Counted from the first letter of the stretch, positions 26,410 to 36,168 are shown. The stretch is DNA of 64,000 nucleotides from Rhodohalobacter mucosus (GCF_003150675.1 NZ_QGGB01000002.1:62001-126000), one strand, 5' to 3'. Notes: generated by a model from the letters alone, not told the origin. A program made the numbers and translations.

Positions 26410-27114
26410 TTAATTACGCCGTTCCGTTTCAGAGTATATCGCGGCAAATTGCCTGCGAAAAGCCGGTGCACCTCCATTTGCAGGGTGTCTCACGCCGCGA
26501 TGCTTCAGTTCAAGCTGTTTAAGGCTCTGTTCACATTTACGGCCAACGGCTATAAGCTCTGAATCAGGAAAGAGTGCGATAAAATCCCTGAGGTGTCGCA
26601 GCCCTGCCTCCATCTCGCCCGTGAGCGGGGTTCTGTTGGTCAGCATACCGTTATCCTTCTTATATGGGTGCCATGGCACCGCGTTCCATAAAACCACTTC
26701 ATATGGATCAATGCCAAGCTTGATCAGGGATCCCCAGACTATAGTAGCCGTAGGCTCGCTCATTCCAAGATCGTTGATTTCCGGTTTGCTTGTACGTTGA
26801 GGCTCGATACTTTTGAAAACATGGCCGGGCCTGATTCCATAGCGCGATTCCTGGTGCCCCAATAGGATACGTTCGGAGGTCATTGCCATCCCGGTGAAGT
26901 GCCCACCCTGGTAGCCCAGCGCCTCCGCAATGAGCAGAAATTTTGCACGCCCCTGTCGTTCAGCCAGGTAGTGTTCAAACTGTCTTTTTCGGATCACCGG
27001 CGCATCAGCCGAGAGATCATGCGCTTTGTCGTAATGATACCATGGGTTAAAGAGTCCGCGCGGCGTTTTTTTTAGCGAACGGACAAATCCTGAAATTCCG
27101 GAGCTGATTTGCAT
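26410..27114 (-). CDS. Uracil-DNA glycosylase superfamily protein
   Basis: 234 aa, matching the UDG-like fold: FLLIAEALGYQGGHFTG replaces the usual motif A (GEAPG), IVLWNAVPWHP-type motif (VVLWNAVPWHPYK) and a late HPANGG motif B (about 210-216). The lack of a catalytic acid in motif A means base excision is not assured; related family members are often called just UDG-like. Its ATG shares one base with the recQ stop (TAATG), so it is translated with RecQ, pointing to DNA repair. Confidence 0.78.
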   Translation of the reverse strand: MQISSGISGFVRSLKKTPRGLFNPWYHYDKAHDLSADAPVIRKRQFEHYLAERQGRAKFLLIAEALGYQGGHFTGMAMTSERILLGHQESRYGIRPGHVFKSIEPQRTSKPEINDLGMSEPTATIVWGSLIKLGIDPYEVVLWNAVPWHPYKKDNGMLTNRTPLTGEMEAGLRHLRDFIALFPDSELIAVGRKCEQSLKQLELKHRGVRHPANGGAPAFRRQFAAIYSETERRN

Positions 27115-29297
27115 TACGAGGTTCCGTTTCCTGCCAGATAGGCCAGTTGCAATATTCGAAGTTCGTTATAGTCCACCTCCTTATTCAGGTCTTCATAAAC
27201 GGGTTTCAGCATGTCGGGACCCACTTTTTTCATGGAGGCATAAACATCGTCAATTTTTCGCTGTGAAAGTTCCGATGCATTAAGTATTTCCTGCGGGTCA
27301 ATTGAGTTTCCCTCATCGAGATACTTTTTGAGATTCGACAGAATCGTTACCGGTTTCACGCCAAACTGTTCTGCCAGGTGGTCGATTGATTTGCCTTTTG
27401 AGTACTCCTCGCCAACCAGCTGATGCTTCTGTTTGGACGTGGTTTGAACAACTTTTTTCTGAATAGCTTCCTCGCGCTCCTCGATATCATTTTTTTCGCA
27501 ATAGTCCCTGATGATATCCAGGAATACGGAACCGTACTTTTTGAGTTTGGTCGAGCCCACCCCATATATCCCGATCAGTTTATCTTCATCCCTGGGAAAG
27601 TAGTACGACATCTCCATCAGCGTGGTATCCGGGAAGATGGTATAGGGTGCTATGCCCTGTTCATCGGCCAGTTCCTTGCGTTTCAGCCGCAGCTCTTCAA
27701 AGAGATGCTCATCGTATTTATTTTCAACGTCGCTGCTTGTTTTCGGCCGTTCAATTCCCTCTTTTCCTGTTTGCGTACGGTCGAGTACTCCCTGCACGCG
27801 TTCATTGCCATCCAGTACGGCTTTAGCTTCAGGTGTCATTTTAAGGCTGCCGTGTGATGTGTCCTTTTCCAGGTAGCCCCTGCGGATCAGTAGTCTGGAG
27901 AGCTGTATCCATTGGTTTTTACTCCAGTCTTTCCCGATACCGTATGTTGAAAGTTCGTCATGGTTCTGCTCCAGAACTTTTTTGGCCTTCGATCCACGCA
28001 ATACGTCTGCAATATGGTGTGCGCCAAAACGCTCACCTGTCCGCACAACACAGCTGAGGTATTTTTGTGCCTGTTCGGTGTAATCCTGCAGGTCACCCTT
28101 TTGCCTGAGACAGTTATCACACATACCGCACTCTTCCTGATTGTACTCCTCTCCGAAGTAGTTCAGCAGCGGAATTCGCCGGCATTTATCATACTCCAGA
28201 AAGTGGATCAGCGAGGCCAGATGCTGTTCGGCCACCTTCTTTTCATTTCCTTCCTTCTGATTGATGAAATACTGAATCTTCTGTTTATCGGAGTAGCTGT
28301 AGAGAAGAAGACAGTCGGCCTTCAGGCCATCACGTCCCGCCCTGCCTATTTGCTGATAGTACGACTCAATATTTTGGGGCATATCGTGGTGAATTACAAA
28401 GCGAACATCCGGCTTGTTTATTCCCATGCCAAATGCAACCGTAGCCACTATAATCCGGATATCGTCACGAATAAATGCATCCTGATTGCGGGTGCGCTCT
28501 TTCTCGGAAAGTCCTGCGTGATACGGCCTCACCAGGTGTCCTTCCGCTTTCAGGTCGAGATAAAGTTCATCGACCTGTCGTCTGGAAAAGCAGTAGATAA
28601 TTCCGGATTGATTTTGCCTCGTATAGAGAAAATCAAGGATCTGATCCAGCGGATTGTCTTTATCAACTACCCTCAGCAGAAGATTTTTACGGTTAAAGCT
28701 GGCAACAAAAACGGCTGAATCTTTCATCTGCAATATCTGCCGTATATCGTCGCGAACACGGGGAGTGGCCGTTGCCGTAAGGGCGAGGCATACCGCATCG
28801 GGAAAATCTTTCCTTACTTCAGCCAGCTGCCTGTAGTCGGGGCGGAAATCATGGCCCCACTCGGAGATACAGTGAGCTTCATCGATGGTAAAACAGTCTA
28901 CCTTCAAATCGCCAAGAAGACTGCGCGTGCTCTCCATCATCAGGGTTTCGGGGGCAAGATAGAGCAGATCCACTTCTCCGGTCCGCAGTCTCGAAACGTT
29001 GTAGCGATACTCTTCATCAGTAAGGCTGCTGTTCAGAAATACCGCGGGCACTCCGTATTCATCCAGCTGCTCCACCTGATCCTTCATAAGGGATATCAGG
29101 GGAGAAATTACAATGGTAAGTCCATCAAAGATACATGCCGGTATCTGGTAACATAGTGATTTCCCGCCTCCCGTCGGCATAATCACGAGTGTATCCCTCC
29201 CTTTCAGCACATTCGATATTACTTCCTGCTGAAGCGGACGAAATGCTTCATACCCGAATGTGTCATTTAAAATAGCCTTTGCCTGGTCAATACTCAT
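27114..29297 (-). CDS. recQ: ATP-dependent DNA helicase RecQ
   Basis: 727 aa. Helicase core with Walker A IMPTGGGKSLCYQ (Lys46), DEAH box (139-142), motif QIGRAGRDG and an aromatic-rich loop (HCISEWGHDFRPDYRQL). Then the zinc site (CRRIPLLNYF to CGMCDNC), RQC winged helix and an HRDC domain (about 510-590), and a C-terminal extra helix-turn-helix segment (SKGKSIDHLAEQFGVKPVTI) seen in Bacteroidota RecQ. It unwinds 3'-5' forked and recombination structures. Overlaps the UDG-like gene by one base. Confidence 0.95.
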   Translation of the reverse strand: MSIDQAKAILNDTFGYEAFRPLQQEVISNVLKGRDTLVIMPTGGGKSLCYQIPACIFDGLTIVISPLISLMKDQVEQLDEYGVPAVFLNSSLTDEEYRYNVSRLRTGEVDLLYLAPETLMMESTRSLLGDLKVDCFTIDEAHCISEWGHDFRPDYRQLAEVRKDFPDAVCLALTATATPRVRDDIRQILQMKDSAVFVASFNRKNLLLRVVDKDNPLDQILDFLYTRQNQSGIIYCFSRRQVDELYLDLKAEGHLVRPYHAGLSEKERTRNQDAFIRDDIRIIVATVAFGMGINKPDVRFVIHHDMPQNIESYYQQIGRAGRDGLKADCLLLYSYSDKQKIQYFINQKEGNEKKVAEQHLASLIHFLEYDKCRRIPLLNYFGEEYNQEECGMCDNCLRQKGDLQDYTEQAQKYLSCVVRTGERFGAHHIADVLRGSKAKKVLEQNHDELSTYGIGKDWSKNQWIQLSRLLIRRGYLEKDTSHGSLKMTPEAKAVLDGNERVQGVLDRTQTGKEGIERPKTSSDVENKYDEHLFEELRLKRKELADEQGIAPYTIFPDTTLMEMSYYFPRDEDKLIGIYGVGSTKLKKYGSVFLDIIRDYCEKNDIEEREEAIQKKVVQTTSKQKHQLVGEEYSKGKSIDHLAEQFGVKPVTILSNLKKYLDEGNSIDPQEILNASELSQRKIDDVYASMKKVGPDMLKPVYEDLNKEVDYNELRILQLAYLAGNGTS

Positions 29298-29455
29298 ATC
29301 CAGTTTTTCAACCTGTCGATTTTATTAAGATTCTTTACTATATAAGATACCGGAATCACAATTCCCTTACAGAATGAATTGAGGAAATAGCTTCACCGTT
29401 CAATATACCGGATTAACCTGATTTCGCTACCCGTCTGGTCAAACCGTCGATTTTT

Positions 29456-29881
29456 ATGTCAAGCAGCAACAAAACCGTGCCAACTCCCATCTCTCCGGAT
29501 TCGCTGATCCGGGCAATAGAACAAGAGGATAAACGACGCGACGCAGCGAAACTGATGGATATTATGAAATCCGTTACCGGAGAGCAGCCCGTGGTCTGGG
29601 GCGATAGCATCATTGGGTTCGGCACCTATCACTATAAGTACGAAAGCGGTCGGGAGGGTGATTATTTTCTTACCGGCTTTTCACCACGTAAAAACAATTT
29701 TTCCATCTACATCATGGCCGGATCCGATCGGTTTCCAGGCCTGATGAACAAACTTGGAAAATTCAAATCCGGAAAGTCGTGTCTCTATGTAAAGCGATTG
29801 CAGGATATTAATGAATCCGTGCTCAGAGAACTTATAGCAAACTCCATAAAATGGATGAAGGAGAAGTATCCTTCAATATGA
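29456..29881 (+). CDS. DUF1801 family protein
   Basis: 141 aa. Central region (GEQPVVWGDSIIGFGTYHYKY, GFSPRKNNFSIYIMAG, KSCLYVKRLQDI) fits DUF1801 (YdhG-like) proteins, small soluble alpha/beta proteins of unknown function. Divergent from recQ with a 158-nt spacer and convergent with an M24 peptidase 24 nt away. No signal peptide or metal motif seen. Confidence 0.78.
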   Translation: MSSSNKTVPTPISPDSLIRAIEQEDKRRDAAKLMDIMKSVTGEQPVVWGDSIIGFGTYHYKYESGREGDYFLTGFSPRKNNFSIYIMAGSDRFPGLMNKLGKFKSGKSCLYVKRLQDINESVLRELIANSIKWMKEKYPSI

Positions 29882-29905
29882 TTCACCTTCCCAATCCTGA
29901 CCGGA

Positions 29906-31255
29906 TCACCGCATCTGTCTTGGAATCAGGTAAAAATCCTTCATTCTGCCATCGGTGTATCGGATGGTCTCTCCGTTAAAAATGGCATCTTCTTCAAGCA
30001 GTATTCTCACGTTCCGGTTCCATTCAGGGACGTATACTTCTGCATTCAGCTCAATAGAGTGGGCGGTGTTGGCATAAAGCGGATAATCGCCCTTGCCGGG
30101 CACGCCGCCCTGCTGATCCCACAGGCCTATGGTAGGCCCTGCACCGTGCCCCTGGTAACCGATCGGATGGGTGTAAATGGTTGCATTAATTCCTTCCTGT
30201 TCTGCCTTGTTAAGAGCAGAAAGCAGAATTTCGTTTCCGGTCCTGCCGGTTCTGAATTCATCTGTCAGAATATCCTGCAGCCTGTTGGCCAGAGCCAGTG
30301 CATCCCGCAAACCCTGCGGTGCCTCTGTCTCGCCCGGCCTGAGCACGTAAGCGTTACGCTGCGTATCGGTTGCCAGGCCCAGATACTCAATTCCGAAATC
30401 AACATGAATCAAATCTCCCGGCATAATCACATCCGATTCTGACCCCGATGAAAAATCCCCGCTGTGCTCGGGCGACTCGCTCCTGTAAACGGTTACCGAC
30501 GGGTGGAACCATGCCGTCATGTTCGAATCACGGATTCTTTCGCGGTACCACCACTGAACATCCCTTGTGGTTGTAACACCCGGGGTGATAACCCTTTCCG
30601 ATAAGCCCTCAGCCACGATATTATGAGCGATTCGATTGATCTGGCTGTAAACAGTAATTTCATTCGCTGTTCGTGTTTCAAGCCAGCCGATCGACAGATT
30701 TTCCGCCGATACGATCCGGTCCCGGAGTTCCGGTGAAAGACTGTTTCTTAGATCCATATAATCCGTATGACTGATACCATCGGCGGCAGCAAAATGTTCT
30801 GAGATGTTAATGCCGATTCTTTCCGGATTCTTTTCCCGTACAATCTCGCCGAACCTTTTCCACTGATCAGGTTCTTCCTCCGGGAACCACTGTGTGTCAA
30901 AAAAACCAATGTCGTATCTGGCAACGGCAAAACGTTCTACAGGGTCACCATTACCGGGGTCATGAAAGATAAGAATGGTGGTTCTTCTTGAGCTCTGCCA
31001 GGTGGCCGGCAGCATTGTAAGCAGTACAGGGTCTTCATTGTATTCGCGAGCAACCAAAACCCACATGTCGATCCCCTCCCGGCGCATCAGATCGGGCACC
31101 AGATTTTCCAGCCGGTCCTCCGTCCACCGGTCCATTACTTCCGCCCTTTCACGCATTGAAAGGATATGCGGCTGAATATCATTTCTGGTTTGGGCAGTAC
31201 ATATCCCTGGGATTGTTAAAAGCAAGATCAAAAAAATGGCGGACAGTAATCTCAT
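29906..31255 (-). CDS. M24-family metallopeptidase (Xaa-Pro aminopeptidase-like), secreted
   Basis: 449 aa. Signal peptide ending at CTAQ (about 1-22). N-terminal creatinase-like domain, then a pita-bread M24 domain (about 210-440) with metal ligands in IHVDFGIEYLGLATDTQRN, HPIGYQGHGAG and SIELNAEVYVP near the C-terminus. Likely a periplasmic aminopeptidase acting on X-Pro peptides. Divergent from ilvE; each has about 100 nt or less of upstream space. Confidence 0.86.
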   Translation of the reverse strand: MRLLSAIFLILLLTIPGICTAQTRNDIQPHILSMRERAEVMDRWTEDRLENLVPDLMRREGIDMWVLVAREYNEDPVLLTMLPATWQSSRRTTILIFHDPGNGDPVERFAVARYDIGFFDTQWFPEEEPDQWKRFGEIVREKNPERIGINISEHFAAADGISHTDYMDLRNSLSPELRDRIVSAENLSIGWLETRTANEITVYSQINRIAHNIVAEGLSERVITPGVTTTRDVQWWYRERIRDSNMTAWFHPSVTVYRSESPEHSGDFSSGSESDVIMPGDLIHVDFGIEYLGLATDTQRNAYVLRPGETEAPQGLRDALALANRLQDILTDEFRTGRTGNEILLSALNKAEQEGINATIYTHPIGYQGHGAGPTIGLWDQQGGVPGKGDYPLYANTAHSIELNAEVYVPEWNRNVRILLEEDAIFNGETIRYTDGRMKDFYLIPRQMR

Positions 31256-31358
31256 TTTGGGCAGGTTAGATTTTGATATTATCTGATTGCATTCTGAACA
31301 GTTTAAAAAAAGACCTTATCTTAATGAAAAAGAAAATATAAATACTCCGGGCACACAC

Positions 31359-32438
31359 ATGAAGGTAACACCTACAAGCAACAGCAGAATATCGGACATT
31401 GACTTCAGCAATTTGCAGTTCGGCAGGATCTTTTCAGATCATATGCTTGAAATGACATACAAAGACGGTACATGGTCCGAACCTGACATTAAACCTTACG
31501 GTCCTATCACCGTTGAACCTTCGCTGCACGCACTTCATTACGGCCAGGCAATTTTTGAAGGCATGAAAGCCTATTATGCAGGCCCAGGAACAATTAACCT
31601 TTTCCGGCTTGATGATCATCATGAGCGGCTGAACAATTCTGCAAAGAGGCTTTGCATGCCGGAACTGAGCAGCGACAACTTTATAAGGGGGCTTGAAGAG
31701 CTGATCAAACTGGATCATCAGTGGGTGCCCAAAACATTTGGCCATGCACTCTATCTGCGGCCGTTTATGTTCGCATCAGAGCACTACATTGCTGCCAAAG
31801 CATCTTCAGAGTATAAATTCTTTATTATTACAAGCCCCGTTGCAGCCTACTACAGTGAAGGTTTTAATCCGGTTAAACTCACCACATCAGAGAAATTTGT
31901 ACGCGCCGTAAGAGGAGGAACCGGTGAGGCCAAAGCCGCAGGCAATTATGCGGGAAGTTTTCTCCCCGCACGTGATGCCAGGGAAAACGGTTTTACCCAG
32001 GTACTGTGGCTCGATGCACTGGAGCAAAAGTACGTGGAAGAGGTGGGTACGATGAATATTTTCTTCCTGATTGACGACAAGCTAGTAACGCCCAAACTGG
32101 CTGGTACCGTGCTGCCCGGCATTACCCGCCGGTCGGTTACCGCCCTCGCCAAAGAGTGGGGAACAGACGTGGAAGAGAGGCGTATTTCGATCGATGAAAT
32201 TTTTGAAGCCCACAATAACGGCTCCCTTAAGGAGGTGTTTGGAGCCGGAACCGCAGCTGTGATTTCACCTGTCGGACTGATACACCATAAGGGTGAAACC
32301 ATCACGCTGAACCAGAATGAGATTGGTCCATTTGCCAAGAAAATGTTCGATCGGCTGACGGGCATTCAGTACGGAAAAACTGAAGATACATTTGACTGGA
32401 CGCACCCCGTTCATGTGGGAAATGAAATCACGGTTTAA
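31359..32438 (+). CDS. ilvE: Branched-chain-amino-acid aminotransferase
   Basis: 359 aa from ATG 31359, the usual length of this class; the open frame runs 24 codons further upstream to TTG 31287 with no family similarity there. Class IV PLP aminotransferase: FGRIFSDHMLEM at the start, PLP lysine in GEAKAAGNYAGSF (Lys192), EEVGTMNIFF and GTVLPGITRRSV. Makes or degrades Leu, Ile and Val with glutamate. Monocistronic. Confidence 0.93.
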   Translation: MKVTPTSNSRISDIDFSNLQFGRIFSDHMLEMTYKDGTWSEPDIKPYGPITVEPSLHALHYGQAIFEGMKAYYAGPGTINLFRLDDHHERLNNSAKRLCMPELSSDNFIRGLEELIKLDHQWVPKTFGHALYLRPFMFASEHYIAAKASSEYKFFIITSPVAAYYSEGFNPVKLTTSEKFVRAVRGGTGEAKAAGNYAGSFLPARDARENGFTQVLWLDALEQKYVEEVGTMNIFFLIDDKLVTPKLAGTVLPGITRRSVTALAKEWGTDVEERRISIDEIFEAHNNGSLKEVFGAGTAAVISPVGLIHHKGETITLNQNEIGPFAKKMFDRLTGIQYGKTEDTFDWTHPVHVGNEITV

Positions 32439-32489
32439 GCCGGGCCGGTCTGCGGTTTTATTGACCGCTTTCCGGAACAAAGAAGCGTA

Positions 32490-33422
32490 TTATGCTTCAC
32501 TCCGGCCAACCACATAATATTTCGACTTTATTTCAAAGGCATGAATTGCGCTGTCCAGATAAAGATCCAGCCTGCCAAGCCTGACGCCACTGTGCCCCAT
32601 TTGCGTAATCAGTGTGTGCTTTCCTGAGGGATTGGTGATGTAGACCGGATTATCCAGAAATGTATGGGTATGCGCGCCAATGATCAGATCAATACCTGTT
32701 ACATTACGGGCCAGTTTCAGATCATCCATTCTGGAACCTTTATAGTGATAGCCAAGGTGACTAAGGCAGATAACAAAATCACAGTTGTGCACCTCTCTCA
32801 GGCTCCTCACCATCCCGTTTGCCCACGCTTCCGGCCTTCTTGAAATCACATCACCCCGCAGTTCGGGTGCAACAACTCCTTCAAGAGGAATTCCCAGGCC
32901 AAAGATGCCTACCCGAAACCCCTTGTATTCCTTTGTCGTAAATCGCTGAACATAAGGATTCATCGGTGTATTCCGAACCTTATAATTGGCGGCCAGTATA
33001 GGAAAACCGGCTTTTCGGGCAGCCTCTGCAAATCCGTCCGGACCCCGGTCGAACTCATGATTGCCCACTGCCATTGCATCGTATTTCATTTCGGTCATCA
33101 GTTCAAAGTCGACGCTCCCTCCATACAAGTCGAACCATGATGTACCCTGAAAAACATCACCCGCATCAACAAGCAGTACATGATCAACTTCACTTCTGAT
33201 CTTCTTCACCAAAGACGACCGCCGCGCGATGCCGCCGAGTCCGCTGAATTCCAGCGAATTTTCAGGAAAAGGGTCCAGGCGTGCATGCGTGTCATTGGTA
33301 TAGAGAATCGTAAGATCGGGCGGACCTGGATTTTTTGTTGAAACACCATTCAGCCATAGCGGAAGCGTGCTTCCGGCCGCAAGAACTGCACTTTTCCTCA
33401 GAAATTCTTTACGGGATATCAT
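32490..33422 (-). CDS. Metallophosphatase half of a split 5'-nucleotidase
   Basis: 310 aa from ATG 33422, which overlaps the upstream stop by 4 nt (ATGA); longer frames to 33533 have no support. A Tat-like signal opens it (ISRKEFLRKSAVLAAG), then a calcineurin-like phosphoesterase: TILYTNDTHARL, LLVDAGDVFQG, GNHEFDRG, SHLGYHYKG, IGAHTHTFL. These give the metal-binding Asp, His and Asn. It hydrolyses nucleotides or related phosphoesters in the periplasm. It needs the substrate-binding domain, encoded by the preceding gene. Confidence 0.9.
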   Translation of the reverse strand: MISRKEFLRKSAVLAAGSTLPLWLNGVSTKNPGPPDLTILYTNDTHARLDPFPENSLEFSGLGGIARRSSLVKKIRSEVDHVLLVDAGDVFQGTSWFDLYGGSVDFELMTEMKYDAMAVGNHEFDRGPDGFAEAARKAGFPILAANYKVRNTPMNPYVQRFTTKEYKGFRVGIFGLGIPLEGVVAPELRGDVISRRPEAWANGMVRSLREVHNCDFVICLSHLGYHYKGSRMDDLKLARNVTGIDLIIGAHTHTFLDNPVYITNPSGKHTLITQMGHSGVRLGRLDLYLDSAIHAFEIKSKYYVVGRSEA

Positions 33423-34153
33423 CTTCTGATTCTCCCGTCCTGCAGAGGTGCGACAACCCTTCTCGATCTGAAGTAATCCACAAACAGGTCCCGCATTGAA
33501 ACATCCAGATCTACTCTTTCTTTGTAGCTCCATAGTGCGGGGTAAAGGTCACCGCCATCAGCCGCCCAGCTGCTTGTGGCTACCAGATAGCTACCGTTTC
33601 TGTCGAGCACTTCGGAATTGACAAGGATCCCGGAGGCACGTCCGTTATTTATTCTGAATCGCATCCCGCTGACCGGGCTGCCCCCCATTTCCGCAACCTG
33701 ATTTGCAAGCGCGAATACATCTTCTCCGGTGAGAGTGAGAATAACCAGGTGGTTATCGTACGGCATAAAATCCATAACCTCTCCCACGGTAAGTTCGCCC
33801 GGATTCAGGTAGAGCTTGAATGAGGATTCACCCATTATTCCGATATGTACAAATCGGCTCAGCTCAGATCCCGCCCTGAAGCGGATGGCATCTGCCACAA
33901 TATTTCCCAATGAACTTTCCGGCTGACCAAAACGAAGTGTATCCTCAACCACAGCTACCGGAACTCCCATTACGCTGTCAAGAGAGTCGCGGTACGAGTC
34001 CAGGAGTGATAAAATCAGGGGGTCGGGCTCGGGGTATGCCTCTTCACCGGCTGTCCCAGAAGAGTTGTTTTGTTCGAGAGTGGCCGGTGTGGACGCACAA
34101 CCTGCAATGAACAGGAGAGAGACGATCCAAAAAAAATGAGACAGGCGTGGCAT
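33419..34153 (-). CDS. 5'-nucleotidase C-terminal (substrate-binding) domain lipoprotein
   Basis: 244 aa. Lipoprotein signal with lipobox IAGC (about Cys19). Contains the C-terminal domain of 5'-nucleotidase (about 55-235: VAVVEDTLRFGQPESSLGNIVADAI, ELTVGEVMDFMPYDNHLV, YLVATSSWAADGGD), normally at the C-terminus of one fused protein. Here it is a separate gene upstream of the catalytic half, with ATGA overlap, so the two are made together. Follows the DUF4412 gene by 12 nt. Confidence 0.86.
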   Translation of the reverse strand: MPRLSHFFWIVSLLFIAGCASTPATLEQNNSSGTAGEEAYPEPDPLILSLLDSYRDSLDSVMGVPVAVVEDTLRFGQPESSLGNIVADAIRFRAGSELSRFVHIGIMGESSFKLYLNPGELTVGEVMDFMPYDNHLVILTLTGEDVFALANQVAEMGGSPVSGMRFRINNGRASGILVNSEVLDRNGSYLVATSSWAADGGDLYPALWSYKERVDLDVSMRDLFVDYFRSRRVVAPLQDGRIRR

Positions 34154-34165
34154 TCGAATCCGGGT

Positions 34166-34927
34166 TTACCGCCTTTGTCTGATCATGTTCATCATCAGGT
34201 CTGACAGACCCAATAATTCCGTGTCAGAAGCGGTTTCTGTTTTGTTTATGTCGAAACCAGATGTTTTAACGCTTACGCTTTCAACTCTGTAGGTAACGAT
34301 ATCGTTGTGAGAAACTTCAATCAGAAGCGGGAAACTATTACTATTCATAATCAACTCAACGGGTATTTCCTCATCCAGCTGGGCGGCACCTGTAGTATGC
34401 CAGGTCTCTTCCAGCAATCCCCAATTTACCCTTATTCCGCTGGTAAGCCACACGGAAATCCGTTCATTCCTGCCTTCAGGAATCAACACAAATTCTTTTG
34501 CTTCATATCCGTGTATTACGCGCGTATTACCGGTTTCCTGAACTGATTCAGACCAGTTAAATCCATTATTTGATGCAGAGACTTCCCTGCCCTGCACCCT
34601 GTTAATCAGATTTACAAGGGCGTCAACATCGCTTTTTGCGATCTGATACGCTTCACGGGGCGCCGTTCGAAACAGAAAGTCTGCCTGGTCATTTCTTACA
34701 AGCACACTGTTTGTACTGAGACCGGGCATTATATTCAATCTTGCGGATGATTCAATCGAAATCCTGTTGTCAGTAAAGACAAGGTCAAGATTTGTAGCCT
34801 GTTCCTCTGAAGTCAGGTCTAAAAGCAAAAAGTTGATTTCACCTGTAAACTGGGCAAATGAGTTTGATTGCAAACCTCCGGTAATAACCAGAAGCAGCAT
34901 GATTATTGAGCTGCGGAATACGTTCAT
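34166..34927 (-). CDS. DUF4412-like secreted protein
   Basis: 253 aa. Signal peptide ending SFAQ (about 1-26). The rest is a beta-rich outer-membrane-lipoprotein-like fold (LolA/LppX style) of the DUF4412 group: FTGEINFLLLDL, RIHGYEAKEFVLIP, ISVWLTSG. Such proteins may bind lipids or other hydrophobic ligands in the periplasm; function is not known. Upstream partner of the split nucleotidase genes, 12 nt away. Confidence 0.72.
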   Translation of the reverse strand: MNVFRSSIIMLLLVITGGLQSNSFAQFTGEINFLLLDLTSEEQATNLDLVFTDNRISIESSARLNIMPGLSTNSVLVRNDQADFLFRTAPREAYQIAKSDVDALVNLINRVQGREVSASNNGFNWSESVQETGNTRVIHGYEAKEFVLIPEGRNERISVWLTSGIRVNWGLLEETWHTTGAAQLDEEIPVELIMNSNSFPLLIEVSHNDIVTYRVESVSVKTSGFDINKTETASDTELLGLSDLMMNMIRQRR

Positions 34928-34993
34928 AAGATGATACCGGATTTATTTATCTGAATGCGTATTTCAGGTGAACGGCAGGAAATCCGTTTTGTT

Positions 34994-36130
34994 TCAGGCG
35001 CTCACGCCCGTTTCTTCATTCAGTTCAACATTCACTTTATAAATCCATCCGCCTGCCACTACGTCATCCCCCTCATAACAGACTACGGCCTGACCCGGGG
35101 TAATGGCTTCGCGGCCGGCGGGGAAATGGACCTGCATCTCGTCATCAGAGAGCTGCCGTATGGTTCCGATAGCTCCATCATCGTTATAGCGTATTTTTCC
35201 CGTAATCTCCATTTCGCCATTGGGTATGGAATCGTATTTCACCAGGTTCATTTCTTTCGCTTTCAGAGTGGTGCTGATCAGGTCTTCCTTTTCCCCGATT
35301 GTGATGACGTTATTTTCTGCATCGATATGGGTTACATATACCGGTTTACCCATGGGCAGGTCGAGTCCTCGGCGCTGTCCAATTGTGTAAAAAGGAAACC
35401 CTTTATGCTCACCGACAATATTACCGTTTTTATCGACAAATACGCCACCACTCACCTTTTCTTCCAGGTCGTCCACCTTGTCTTTAAGAAAACGGTGGTA
35501 GTTGTTATCTGGAATGAAGCAGATCTCATAGGAGTCCGGTTTTGTGGCCACATTCAGCAGTCCGAAATCCTCGGCCATCTGCCTGATTTCAGTCTTTCGG
35601 AAGCTGCCCAAAGGAAAAATGGTGCGCCTGAGATGCTTTTGCTCAACTCCCCAGAGCGCATATGATTGATCCTTATTGTGATCACGGCCTTTTGAGATCA
35701 CAAAGCGCCCGTTCTCTTCCCTGACGTTGGCATAGTGTCCGGTTGCGATGTAGTCGCACCCCAGGTTATCCGCTCTTCTGAGCAGTGCGGCCCATTTAAT
35801 GTGTGTATTGCATAGTACACAGGGGTTCGGGGTGCGTCCGCTGGTATAATCTTCAATAAAACGATCTATAACCCAGTTTCCGAACTCATCACGGATATCC
35901 ACGATAAAGTGTTTGAAGCCATACTTTACCGCGATGTGCCGGGCATCATTCATGGATTCGACCGTGCAGCAGCCCGTTTCCTTTCCGTTATCACCGCCGC
36001 TGCGATGATAGTCCCACGTTTTCATGGTAATTCCGATAACATCGTATCCCTGCTCCTTGAGCATTACAGCAGCAACGGAGGAGTCAACACCTCCACTCAT
36101 AGCAACAAGAACACGCCCTTTTGTACTCAT
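34994..36130 (-). CDS. mnmA: tRNA-specific 2-thiouridylase MnmA
   Basis: 378 aa. PP-loop SGGVDS (12-17), catalytic cysteines Cys104 in NPCVLCN and Cys204 in SYEICFIP, tRNA-binding central part (GQRRGLDLPMGKPVYV) and C-terminal beta barrel. Adds sulfur to U34 of tRNA for Lys, Glu and Gln. Monocistronic; a TAACTTTG -7 element is seen 31 nt upstream. Confidence 0.96.
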   Translation of the reverse strand: MSTKGRVLVAMSGGVDSSVAAVMLKEQGYDVIGITMKTWDYHRSGGDNGKETGCCTVESMNDARHIAVKYGFKHFIVDIRDEFGNWVIDRFIEDYTSGRTPNPCVLCNTHIKWAALLRRADNLGCDYIATGHYANVREENGRFVISKGRDHNKDQSYALWGVEQKHLRRTIFPLGSFRKTEIRQMAEDFGLLNVATKPDSYEICFIPDNNYHRFLKDKVDDLEEKVSGGVFVDKNGNIVGEHKGFPFYTIGQRRGLDLPMGKPVYVTHIDAENNVITIGEKEDLISTTLKAKEMNLVKYDSIPNGEMEITGKIRYNDDGAIGTIRQLSDDEMQVHFPAGREAITPGQAVVCYEGDDVVAGGWIYKVNVELNEETGVSA

Positions 36131-36160
36131 AACAGTAACTGATTTAAAATTTCACAACCT

Positions 36161-36168
36161 CAAAGTTA
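36161..36168 (-). promoter_or_regulatory. -7 promoter element of mnmA
   Basis: TAACTTTG on the minus strand matches TAnnTTTG and lies 31 nt before the start codon. No convincing -33 TTTG at the right distance. Confidence 0.4.

Noticed and set aside
27960-28718. 252-aa plus-strand frame
   Set aside because: Antisense to recQ, which has all helicase motifs.
32440-32489. Possible terminator between ilvE and the metallophosphatase
   Set aside because: Stems of 5 bp only and no T run.
34955-35665. 236-aa open frame on the plus strand
   Set aside because: Antisense shadow of mnmA, whose catalytic residues are complete.
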